A DNA stretch of 55,440 nt from Actinoallomurus sp048498315. GTDB lineage: Bacteria; Actinomycetota; Actinomycetes; Streptosporangiales; Streptosporangiaceae. The translations under genes and the position numbers were made by a program. The notes beneath the pieces are model-generated. The model searched no databases. It worked only from the letters and a program-made list of their open reading frames with translations, and had not been told where the DNA came from. Position 1 is the first letter of the stretch. Every line of letters begins with the position of its first letter. The stretch is taken from the NCBI GenBank assembly GCA_048498315.1, contig JBEHYF010000015.1, positions 1 to 55,440 on the forward strand. The letters are read 5' to 3'. Positions 42,421 to 50,600 of this stretch are shown piece after piece.

Positions 42421-42463
42421 CGTGCCGCATCACGACGCGGGGGCACCGTGATGCGACACGTCA
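42418..42463. terminator. 17-bp stem terminator starting at the MMPL stop codon
   Basis: Arms 42418-42434 and 42447-42463 pair at 16 of 17 positions; the mismatch is C-A on the plus transcript and a G-U wobble on the minus transcript. The left arm begins with the TGA of the MMPL gene. It sits between convergent transcripts and is likely bidirectional. Confidence 0.75.
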
Positions 42464-42687
42464 TTCGGATGAATCCCGTTCACCGGGTCTCCGGGCTTCC
42501 GTCAGGGAAGCACGAAGCCGCCGCAGATCGATTCGATTTCGGCCGCGTCCAGGGTGATGGCCGGAGCCGGAATCAGGGTGAGGACCGGCCGTCAGCGGCC
42601 GGTGGCGGAACGATCGTGCCGCTGCGGACCCCATCGCCGACCGGGGTCGCCGGTCGGCGTGGTGAGAAGGCGACGCGGCGCGGCCGG

Positions 42688-42852
42688 CTATTCGCCGGGA
42701 TGGGTGGCGGTCGTGCCGGCGGGCCTGACGGAGGCCTCGCCCGCGTGCGGGCGGCGTTCGGCCGGGGCGGCCTCGACGCAGCCGCCCGATGCACTCTTCG
42801 TGCTCTTCCGCCACGGGCCGGTGAGGTGAAGGGGGTGGGTGTCGGCGATCAT
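42688..42852 (-). CDS. Truncated DUF397 protein
   Basis: This 54-residue protein has a good DUF397 N-terminus (LTGPWRKSTKSASGGCVEAA) and a strong AAGGGGA site 5 nt before the ATG. It then runs into ERRPHAGEASVRPAGTTATHPGE and stops, without the usual VRDSKDP and terminal Trp/Phe segment. Neither other frame restores it. The 42464-42687 gap downstream has a coding-like trace (TIVPPPAADG, then after a 1-nt shift TLDAAEIESICGGF and stop) but no intact gene. It accompanies the XRE regulator 180 bp upstream; it is either decayed or a divergent short form. Confidence 0.5.
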   Translation of the reverse strand: MIADTHPLHLTGPWRKSTKSASGGCVEAAPAERRPHAGEASVRPAGTTATHPGE

Positions 42853-43032
42853 GGAATCCCCTTCAGAGCCCGGATTCGTACGAACCCCGGGCACGTCCGT
42901 GCCGTGCATGACAGCATGGCGACCTACGGTGTGATTCGCCGATGAAAGCCGGCCGGACACGCGGGAACAGCCAGATCGCGGCCGGCGATGGGCGGCTCCA
43001 TCGGCGCGACAGCGTAGTTGTATCACACCGGA

Positions 43033-44031
43033 CTAATGCGTCACGCCCTCCCCCGCCACAATGATCGGTAAAGCGCCGTCCTTCCCTGTGGGCCCGCTAC
43101 GCGGCTGCCGTTCCATCTCCTCGGCGGCGGCGCGGATGAATGCCACGGAGTCGTCCGGGGACAGGGCCAGATCGCGCAGGTGTTCGAACGCTTCGAGGTA
43201 CGCCGCCACGTCGCCCGCGTCGGCCGTGACCTCGCCGCCGCGCGCCCGGGAGTTCTCCAGGTACAGCACGGCGTTCAGGCCGATGTCGAACTCGAGCAGC
43301 GTGAAGGGGCCGCGCATTCCGAAGTGCGAGCCCTTCGAGAACGGGATTATCTCGATCGTGCAGAACGGCAGCTCTGCCATTTCCAGCAGATGCTGGAGCT
43401 GTCGCGGCATGATGCCGGGGTCGCGCTGGCCGCCGACTCGACGGCGCACGACGGCTTCGTCGAGAATGAACTCCTGCTGTGGCGGCCGCTCGCGGCGCAG
43501 GAGTTCTTCCTGCCGCCGTAGCCGTGCGTCGACGACCGAGTCGAGAAGCGACGGGGAGTTCGGGATGTACTCGATCGTCAGCGCCGTCGCGTACTCGTCC
43601 GTCTGGAGGACGCCGGGGACCAGCATGGGGTCGAAGATCCGGATCATGGAGGCGCCGGCCTCGTATCCGATGTAGGTGTAGTAGGCCTGGTCGAGATCGT
43701 TCTTGAACGGTGCCCACCAGCCGCGCCTGCGGGCGCCGCGGGCGAGGGTCTCCAACTGCTTGATCAAATCGGTGTCGGTCACCTCGTAGAGGCGGAGCAG
43801 CGCCTGCAGATCGGTGGTCGATATGCCGACACTCCCGCCTTCGATGCGGATGAGCTTCGACGGTGACCAGTCGAGGGCGCGGGCCACCTCCTCCTGCGTC
43901 TTGTGGCGCTCGCGGCGCATCTTCTGCAACTCGGCGGTGAGCAGGGCGCGCTGGACGACCGGGCCGGGATCGACGGGGCCGGGGGACGGCATCACAGCTG
44001 TCTCGCCACGTGATGGGGTGCTGTCACTCAT
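43033..44031 (-). CDS. XRE-type regulator with DUF5753 domain
   Basis: This 332-residue protein has an HTH at about 30-90 (RRERHKTQEEVARALDWSPS, LIRIEGGSVGIS), then DUF5753 (FDPMLVPGVLQTDEYATAL, RLRRQEELLRRERPPQQEFI, VRRRVGG, FGMRGPFTLLEFDI). It is longer at both ends than the copy at 29839. A short DUF397 gene lies downstream and a pair of direct repeats upstream (44081, 44111) next to a TAATCT -10 box, consistent with autoregulation. A later ATG at 43992 is an alternative start. Confidence 0.9.
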   Translation of the reverse strand: MSDSTPSRGETAVMPSPGPVDPGPVVQRALLTAELQKMRRERHKTQEEVARALDWSPSKLIRIEGGSVGISTTDLQALLRLYEVTDTDLIKQLETLARGARRRGWWAPFKNDLDQAYYTYIGYEAGASMIRIFDPMLVPGVLQTDEYATALTIEYIPNSPSLLDSVVDARLRRQEELLRRERPPQQEFILDEAVVRRRVGGQRDPGIMPRQLQHLLEMAELPFCTIEIIPFSKGSHFGMRGPFTLLEFDIGLNAVLYLENSRARGGEVTADAGDVAAYLEAFEHLRDLALSPDDSVAFIRAAAEEMERQPRSGPTGKDGALPIIVAGEGVTH

Positions 44032-44080
44032 CTAGTAATCTCGCTTTCGGCCGCCTCGCCACGCGCCTAGATTAAATCAG

Positions 44081-44120
44081 CGAGGTGGCAAATACCACAC
44101 CGTGTTTACGCGAGGTGGCA
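44081..44120. promoter_or_regulatory. Two CGAGGTGGCA direct repeats at the XRE promoter
   Basis: Identical 10-bp copies lie at 44081-44090 and 44111-44120, 30 bp apart (about three helical turns). A minus-strand -10 box TAATCT (44074-44069) is adjacent, so the near copy overlaps the promoter spacer. Confidence 0.5.
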
Positions 44121-44743
44121 CGATGCGACCAGGACGAATGGTGCCTGAGGGGGGCCGTTCGGGCGACGCGGGCCGCCGCCGGCGCGCTTGCCGTTAAACG
44201 GCGGTGTCGAAACCTCATTTATGGTATGGCCGATTAACCGCGACGGCGGTGTGGTCCGTCATCCTGCGTGATTTTCGTGTGCCGCCGGTCGGTGGGCAAG
44301 GTGTTCGTTCGCCAGCGGGCAGGCCGGGCGCTGCCGATCGGCCAGGTGGCGGTCCGATAGGTAAATGAAAGCGGTGCGGCAATTTCGCACCAAGCTATTC
44401 GCCTTATCTCGCCTCATTGATTGGGTGATGGAAAGCGTATTCGTGTTGAATGAATCTCTCGCGACTGGATAAAATGGAAACCATCCGGGGGTCAACGGCG
44501 GGCAGATCAACGGCCCCCGGAGAGACGGGGTGGCCTGCATGCCGAAAGCCATGAGAACCGATCGCCTGGGATTCTGGCCCGGTACGAAGCACGGTCATCC
44601 AACGGGCCGGCGTGATGCGGTGACGGGGGAATCCGTGTCCGTCCCGGAAGACCTGCCGCCACCGTCCGGAGCCCGGTTCGCCGAGACACCGCACCGTGGC
44701 ACCGGTTTCCAGCCCCGTACGTGAACAACCCGAGGAGACCGTC
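44121..44743. other. Intergenic region, AT-richer than its surroundings
   Basis: There is no credible gene. From about 44195 to 44475 the base composition is clearly less GC-rich than the rest of the window, with runs such as AATGAAAG and GATAAAATGG. A small stem GGTGCG...CGCACC lies near 44375-44393. Open frames here have no support from ribosome sites or composition. Confidence 0.45.
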
Positions 44744-44947
44744 ATGGTGGTGTTCGTCCTCTTCGCGCTGGCCGTCGCCGTATTCGTTGGCGTGCGGTCC
44801 GAACGCGCCCGTCAGGCCCACGTCAACTGGCAATCCTACAAGAGCCGGATCGAGAACATGCGCGGCATCCGAATGCGCGAGACGGTGCGCGCCGTCTACG
44901 CGATCGCCCTCCTGGTCATGGTGATCACGGTCGCGATGCACCTCTGA
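44744..44947 (+). CDS. Small two-helix membrane protein
   Basis: This 67-residue protein has a helix at the start (MVVFVLFALAVAVFVGV), a basic loop with HVNWQSYKSRIENMRGIR, and a second helix (VYAIALLVMVITVAMHL). A GAGGAGA site precedes the ATG with good spacing; the frame is open upstream but without a site. The function is unknown. Confidence 0.6.
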   Translation: MVVFVLFALAVAVFVGVRSERARQAHVNWQSYKSRIENMRGIRMRETVRAVYAIALLVMVITVAMHL

Positions 44948-45022
44948 CGCCACGGCGGCGGGCGGATCGGCACCGCCGGAGGCCGCGCGCCGGCCGTGAG
45001 AACGCCGGCGCCCACCGCAGGC

Positions 45023-45358
45023 TCAGAACGTCAGGACCTCGTCCGGGCCGCCGGTGTCCGGCATCGGGACGGTGATCGTGTAGTCGGGGACGGCGTCCGG
45101 CGGGCCGCCTGGGCGGAACGGGTACATCGCGACGTCGGCGGGCACGTCGACACGCGACAGGTGGATGCCGTGCCGGCAGTCGTCGCACCAGAACGCCGCA
45201 TAGCCGATCCGCTCGGACTCGTCGCCGACGAAGACCAGCCGCAGCGCGTCGGCGCCGCACCGGGGGCAGCGGACGGCGGCGCGCCCGGGCAACGCCTCGT
45301 AGACGTCGCCGTAGGCGGCGAGCCACCTGTCGTACGACGGATCTTCGACGACGCTCAC
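45023..45358 (-). CDS. Zinc-ribbon protein of unknown function
   Basis: This 111-residue protein has one zinc ribbon formed by CPRCGADALRLVF and WCDDCRHGIHL, with an N-terminal helix (EDPSYDRWLAAYGDVYEAL) and a C-terminal Pro/Asp-rich end. The GTG at 45358 follows GGGAG at 5 nt. It starts within GTGA, where the other-frame TGA would end the upstream gene, the usual 4-nt coupling. If the upstream gene is an effector this could be its partner, but nothing else supports that. Confidence 0.72.
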   Translation of the reverse strand: MSVVEDPSYDRWLAAYGDVYEALPGRAAVRCPRCGADALRLVFVGDESERIGYAAFWCDDCRHGIHLSRVDVPADVAMYPFRPGGPPDAVPDYTITVPMPDTGGPDEVLTF

Positions 45359-45827
45359 GTCGCTCCCTTCTTCCCCCGGTGTTCAGCGGGTGGTTCTGCC
45401 ACCAGCGCCGCTCGGCGTCCCAGGCCTCCCGTTCCCACTGGTCCGCCTCGGCCACGTCCTTGAAGTATCGGCCGTGTGCGGTGATCTGACCGACGTGCCA
45501 GTTCTCGTGGTAGATCGTCCGTGCCAATTGCTCCTCGTTCTCGAACGCCTGTGGGCTCAGCCGGATCGTGCGGTCGGGCATGGTGACGCCGCGGATGCCC
45601 TTGTCGATCCGTATCTTCGCGCCCCGGTTCATGGTGATGCCGTAGCGATCGATGACGGTCCGGACGTCCTCCATGGTGCGTTCGAGCTGCCGGCCGCCCC
45701 TCGCGCCGTCGTCGGCCGCGTACTGGCGCAGGAGCCGCGGGCTCTCACGGAAGAACTCCAAGACCGGCCGCATGAATCCGGCCTTCTCGGCGAGCCGGGC
45801 GGCGGTACCGCCTAGTCCGTCGGACAC
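45355..45827 (-). CDS. Zincin-like (HENWH) protein, probable 1-nt frameshift near its end
   Basis: From GTG 45827 (AGGAG at 5 nt) about 150 codons look real: ERTMEDVRTVIDRYGI, IRLSPQAFENEEQLARTIY, then HENWHVGQI with an HExxH pattern and a Trp/Glu-rich helix (EREAWDAERRWWQNHP). Past that point the zero frame becomes Arg-rich shadow and runs open to 44925, overlapping the zinc-ribbon gene by over 430 nt. One frame over, the end reads AEHRGKKGAT and stops at a TGA overlapping the next GTG. I therefore place the true end at 45355 and suspect a shift within about 45360-45400, either mutation or sequencing error. The family is not recognised. Confidence 0.55.
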
Positions 45828-45857
45828 GGCCACTCCTGCGTAGTGACGGCGGCGGTG

Positions 45858-46760
45858 TCAGGCGGGGAGAGCGTACAGCATCAGGGGGAGGATGGCGACG
45901 AGGGCCGCGCCGGCGAGCATGGCGCCGCGGGCCGGGCGGGGCAGCGGCGCGGGGGACAGCAGGCGGCGGACGCGCGCGAGGATCGGGTTGGTCTCGCCGT
46001 CGGCGATGCCGAGGGCACCGGCGGGCGTCGGGGTCGGCCGGGCGGCGGCGAACCGCAGCAGGGCGGTGGCCAGCTCGCGGGCCGGGCGCTGGCGGCGCGC
46101 ACGGTCGTCGGCGGCCATCTCGACGAGCAGCTCGACCGCGTCGAGGGTGCGGCCGACGATGCGGGACTGCGGGAAGATGCGGCGCAGCGAGCTGAACGGC
46201 AGCAGCACCAGGTCGTGGCGTTCTCGCGCGTGCGCCCGCTCGTGGGCGAGCACCGCGGCCAGCTCGTACGGGCCGAGCAGCGCGCGGGTGCCGGCGCTGA
46301 TGACGACCTGGGAGCGCATGCCGGGCACGCAGTAGGCGGCGGCGGCCGGGTGGTCGAGGACGAGCGTGCCGGGGATCTCCGGGTCGCCGTGCGCGACGAG
46401 GGCAAGCAGGGCCCGGTGCCGGCGGCGCGCGCGGACCGCGCCGGCGATGGCGGCGAGCAGCATGCCGACGAGCATGGCGAGGAGGAACAGCCCGGCGGCG
46501 ACCGAGGCGATCCGCACGGGCGACAGCGCCCCGGGGTGCCGGAAGAAGCGCACGACCCCGAGCATCACGCCGTCGCCGAAGGGTGCGACGCCGAAGCCGA
46601 GGAGCGCGCCGATCGATGCGAGGCCCCAGGCGAGCCCGAGCGCCTGCCAGAGCGCGATCGCGGTGTGCGGGGCCCGCCACGTCCAGCGCGCGCGGGTGAG
46701 CCGGTGCGCGCCGAGCGGGCTGCCGGCCGCCAGCAGGGCGAGCAGGGCCGTTCCGGTCAT
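45858..46760 (-). CDS. M56/BlaR1-like membrane metallopeptidase
   Basis: This 300-residue protein has N-terminal helices, a loop, then a zincin motif LAAVLAHERAHARERHDLVL (HExxH), DAVELLVEMAADDRAR with the third-ligand Glu region, and a final membrane helix. M56 peptidases such as BlaR1 cleave partner repressors. A beta-lactam-binding sensor domain is absent, so the signal is unknown. It overlaps the BlaI-type gene by 4 nt (ATGA), an operon with the repressor first. Confidence 0.9.
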   Translation of the reverse strand: MTGTALLALLAAGSPLGAHRLTRARWTWRAPHTAIALWQALGLAWGLASIGALLGFGVAPFGDGVMLGVVRFFRHPGALSPVRIASVAAGLFLLAMLVGMLLAAIAGAVRARRRHRALLALVAHGDPEIPGTLVLDHPAAAAYCVPGMRSQVVISAGTRALLGPYELAAVLAHERAHARERHDLVLLPFSSLRRIFPQSRIVGRTLDAVELLVEMAADDRARRQRPARELATALLRFAAARPTPTPAGALGIADGETNPILARVRRLLSPAPLPRPARGAMLAGAALVAILPLMLYALPA

Positions 46761-47134
46761 CCCGGTGATGTCCCTTCCACCTCGTCGAGTACGCGGCGCA
46801 GGAGTTCGGCCTCGTCGTCGGAGACCGACCGCGCGAAATGCGCCAGGGCGGCGTCGCGGTCGCCGGTCAGGCTCAGGGCGCCCAGCATGAGCTCGGCCAC
46901 GTACGCCTCCTTCGTCGCCACCGGACGGTAGCGCCAGGCGCGCCCTTCCCTCTCACGAATGAGGAAACCCTTTTTCGCGAGCCGGTCCAGGACCGTCATC
47001 ACGGTGGTGTGCGCGAGGTCGCGGTCGTCCGCCAGCGCGCGGCCGACCTCACGCGCGGTCGCGCCGCGGCTGCGACTCCACAGAACCTCCATGACGGTAC
47101 GTTCGAGCTCTCCGAGTCCTCTCACGGCAAGCAT
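46757..47134 (-). CDS. BlaI/MecI-family repressor
   Basis: This 125-residue winged-helix protein (GELERTVMEVLWSRSRGATA, HTTVMTVLDRLAKKGFLIRE) has a helical dimerisation tail carrying the site for cleavage by an M56 peptidase. A 31-bp perfect inverted repeat just upstream is its likely operator. In mycobacteria a BlaI/M56 pair controls beta-lactamase genes; no beta-lactamase is in this window. Confidence 0.93.
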   Translation of the reverse strand: MLAVRGLGELERTVMEVLWSRSRGATAREVGRALADDRDLAHTTVMTVLDRLAKKGFLIREREGRAWRYRPVATKEAYVAELMLGALSLTGDRDAALAHFARSVSDDEAELLRRVLDEVEGTSPG

Positions 47135-47141
47135 CCTATCG

Positions 47142-47172
47142 AGAGTAGTACTACAATACGTAGTACTACTCT
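47142..47172. promoter_or_regulatory. BlaI-type operator, 31-bp perfect inverted repeat
   Basis: AGAGTAGTACTAC (47142-47154), spacer AATAC, and the exact complement 47160-47172. Each half contains the 10-bp palindrome GTAGTACTAC (47145-47154 and 47160-47169). TACTAC/GTAGTA are the known BlaI contacts. The element ends 8 bp before the blaI ATG, so it overlaps the start of transcription. Confidence 0.85.
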
Positions 47173-47301
47173 ACGTCGTCCACGCGGCGTGGGGCCGCCG
47201 CGGTTGCGAGGGGCGGTGCTATTGTATTGCGCCCCTTTTGGGGGAAATGATTTACTGCGCCGGAACCCCTGGCTCACAGGACCTACCGATGGGAGCCGGC
47301 G

Positions 47302-47649
47302 ATGCCCGCGGATGGCTTCTCCGACCAGCTCGGTGTGAGTGCGGACCGGCTCCGCGCGGTCGGCAGGGCGTACGAGTCCGTGGCGGGCGCCCTGGAGAGC
47401 GGACATCGGGTCGCGGCCGCCCAGGGTGGCGAGGTCGGCATGGCGTTCGGCGGCTTCGAGGAGGCCGCGAACGCGTCCGCGGAGCTCGCCGGGCTGCGCG
47501 ACGACATGGACGACCTCATCGGCCGGCACATGGTCGAGATGCTGCGGCAGATGGCGCGCCGCATGGCGGAGGCCGCCGACAACTACGAGCTGGCGGAGGA
47601 CGCGGGCGTGCGGGCGGTCCGCGGCGCGGCACCGGCGCGGGAGGCCTAG
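47302..47649 (+). CDS. EspC/DUF2580-like T7SS-associated protein
   Basis: This 115-residue helical protein without a signal peptide has a first helix LGVSADRLRAVGRAYESVAG, a turn with GMAFGGFEEAANAS, and a last helix MLRQMARRMAEAADNYELAED, which contains YxxxE (NYELAE). This matches EspC-like T7SS proteins that pair with a larger effector. The gene lies 45 bp before the 1539-residue gene, probably cotranscribed. GGGAG precedes the ATG. It is 26 kb from the T7SS core, an orphan effector arrangement. Confidence 0.78.
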   Translation: MPADGFSDQLGVSADRLRAVGRAYESVAGALESGHRVAAAQGGEVGMAFGGFEEAANASAELAGLRDDMDDLIGRHMVEMLRQMARRMAEAADNYELAEDAGVRAVRGAAPAREA

Positions 47650-47694
47650 CCGGGTCATGCTACGCGGGCGGTGCGATGACGGGGCGGGGCCGGC

Positions 47695-50600
47695 GTGACG
47701 AGCTTCAACGACACCCTTGCCGAAGGTCTGACCTCCGAACTCCTCGGCATCGCCGAACTCCTCCATATTCCCTACCTCGGCGACGTCGAGCGCCAGCGCG
47801 CGCACGCGGCGTCCCTCCGCGCGTGCGCCCGGTGCCTCGCCGAGAACACCGGTGACGCGGCGGTGGCGGCCAGGGGAGCCGACTGGCAGGGCTCCGCGCA
47901 GGAGGCCCACGCGCAGCTGACCGGAGAGGTCTTCGCCGGCGCCGGGGCGACCGCCCAGGTGCTCGAACAGACCGCGAACAAACTGGACGAGCATGCTGAC
48001 AACTGGGAATCGATCATCAAGGAGATCATCTCCCTGATCATCGAGTTCTACGAGGTCTGGCTGGCCGGCATGGTCCTGTCGTGGGCGACCGGCTTCGCCG
48101 GGACGGCTATCGCCGAGGCTCGTCTGGGCGTGACCATCCAGCGCATCTTCAACGTGCTCCGCCGGGGCAAGCTGCTGCTGGAGGCGTTCGGCCGGTCGAT
48201 TCAGGAGTCGCGGGTGGCGCTGAGCGCCGTCGGCCGCCCCCTCAAGATCCTCGGCTGGTACGTCGAGCGGCTGCCGCCGCTCATGCGGTACACCACCGAG
48301 GGTGTGGTCGGCGGCAACTTCGCCAAGTGGCTGGACGGCCAGCCGCTCGACCGGCAGACCGAGATCGGCCTCCTTGAGGGGAACCTCGCCGGCATCGCCA
48401 TGGGCTTCGGCATGGGCAACCTCGAGGAGCTCGCCGCGGCGCGCTTCAAGACCATCGCCCGGTTCAAGAGCCTCATCACCGGCAAGGACATCGAGAGCAT
48501 CCTCGACGAGAAGTACCTGTACAAGCTCAAGGCCGAGGACCTGACCACGCGCGCCGCGGGCACCGACTCCTCGACCGCGCCGGTCAGCCTGGCGGGCGGC
48601 CCGGCGGTGCACCCGCCCGCCGCACCGGGCGTTACCGGGCACGGCGGGGACCCCGGCGCCGTACCCGCCGCCGGCCAAGACCCGGCTCTCACGCCACCCG
48701 TCGCCGTCCCGACGCCCGGTTCCGTCACGACCGCCGCCACGGTCTCCCGCACCGGCGAGGCCGGAACGGCGACGGCGGGCGAGGCCGGAACGGCCGCCGC
48801 CGGTGCGCGCGATCCGGGCGCGGTCGCCCTGCATCCGGACGGCGACCCGGCCGCGAGCCCGGCGGGCACGCCCCCCGTACGGCCGGACCCTCCCGCGGCG
48901 AGTCCCGTACGGCCGGACCCTCCCGCGGCGAACGGGTCGGCCCCGCATCCGAACGGAGACTCCGGGCGGCCGGATCCGGCCGGTACGGCCTTCGCGCGCT
49001 CGGACCCGGCGGGTACCGCCGCAGGGCACCCGGATTCCTCGGGAACCAACGGGCTGAACGCACATCCGAACGGCACCGCCCCGGGCCGGCCCGACCCGGC
49101 CGGCCCGGGCGCCGCCCGGCCGGATCCCGCCGTCTCCGCCGCCGGGAAGCCGGACCCCGCCGTCGGCAACGCCGTGCCGCCGCACCTGGCGGGGGACGGT
49201 ACGGCCGCGCCGGATCCCGCCGCCCCGGACGCAGGCACGTCTCGCCCGTCTGCACCCGACGCCGGACCGACGGCGAACGGCGCGGCGACCGGCGAGACGA
49301 GCACCGCCGCCGTGCCGGATCCGTCCGCCTCGGTACCCGACCCGGCCGCAGCTCCGCCCGATCCCGCCGCGGTGGCGGGCCCGCACGGCACCCCGCCGGA
49401 CCCGGCGGTCCCCGTACCGCGCCCGTCCGGTCCGGCCCCGGATTCCGCCGTACCGGCGCCGCGCCCGGCCGGCCGGCCCCCCGATCCGGCCGGTGTGCCG
49501 GACCCGGCCGGTGGCACGCCCGCCCCGGCGGAAGCACGCCCGCCCGGCTCCACCCCCCATCCCGCCGCGGCGTCGGAAAGGCCGGGTTCGCCGCCGGATC
49601 CTGGAGCAGGGCCGCATGGGCCGGCTTCCGACCCTGCAGTGGCGTCGGGGCAGCCGGGTTCGGCGTCCGATCCTGCCGGTTCGGTGCCGGACCCCGCTGC
49701 GGGGCCGCACGGGCCGGTCGCCGATCCCGCGGTCGCCCCGCATCCGGCGGGTTCGGCGCCCGACGGTGCCGTCCCGCGCGCGGGCGAGCGGGTGCCGGCC
49801 GCAGCCGGCACGGCCGAGGAACGGCTCGCGCACGCCAGGGCCCTGCGCGACCGGCTCGAAGAGGAGCAGCGCATCTACTCGGAGGCGTTGCAGCGGCGAA
49901 CGTCCCTCCTGCGCGACATCGGCGACAACACGCCCACGCGGGCCGAACGCATCCTCGAACTGCGCCAGCAGGCCGCCGGCGCGGAGAACCTCGCCGGGCT
50001 CCCGGAGACCGAGGCGCTCGCCAGGGTCGGCGGCCGGATCGCCCAGGCCGAGCACGACGTGGCGGACGCCCGAGCGGCCGTGCAGAAGGCCAAGGACGAC
50101 CTGAACGAGGCCGTCTCCGCGCACAACGCCGTGCGCCGCGCCGACCATCCGGACCCGGTGTCCCGCGAGCAGGCGCTGATCGCCTCGCACGACAGGGTGG
50201 CGGCCTGCGGCGAGGACCTGGCGCACGCGCAGGCCGCCGAGCGCCGCGCGCAGGAGGCGCTCGCGCAGAACCAGCGGCTCAAGGAGGCCGTGCAGAACTA
50301 CCACCGCGCCCGCCGGGACGCGGAGAAGCTGAAACGCTGGGAGACGATCCAGCACGACGCGCAGCAGCGGATCGGCGATCTCAAGCCGAAGGTGGACGAC
50401 GCGTTCCGGGACGCCAACCTTATCGCCGAGCACGAGATGCGCCGCGCCGAGCTGGCCCTCGCCGATCGGCGCGCCGAGGTCGAGCACGCCGAGGCCGCCC
50501 GCCGCCAGGCCGAGGATGCGCACGCCGCCGCCCATCACGAGGTCGAGCAGGCGCGTTCCGCTGAGGACGCGGCGCGGCACCGGCTCGACGACGCGGCCAA

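Noticed and set aside
38769..42557. 1262-codon plus-strand open frame
   Set aside because: It overlaps the AlaX, TetR and MMPL genes in other frames and is Arg/Ala/Gly-rich without domains; a typical high-GC shadow.
44259..44552. 97-codon minus-strand frame in the AT-richer gap
   Set aside because: No ribosome site, low-quality composition and no recognisable segment.
44530..44724. 64-codon plus-strand frame before the small membrane protein
   Set aside because: No ribosome site and no structural features; the GAGGAGA site belongs to the ATG at 44744.
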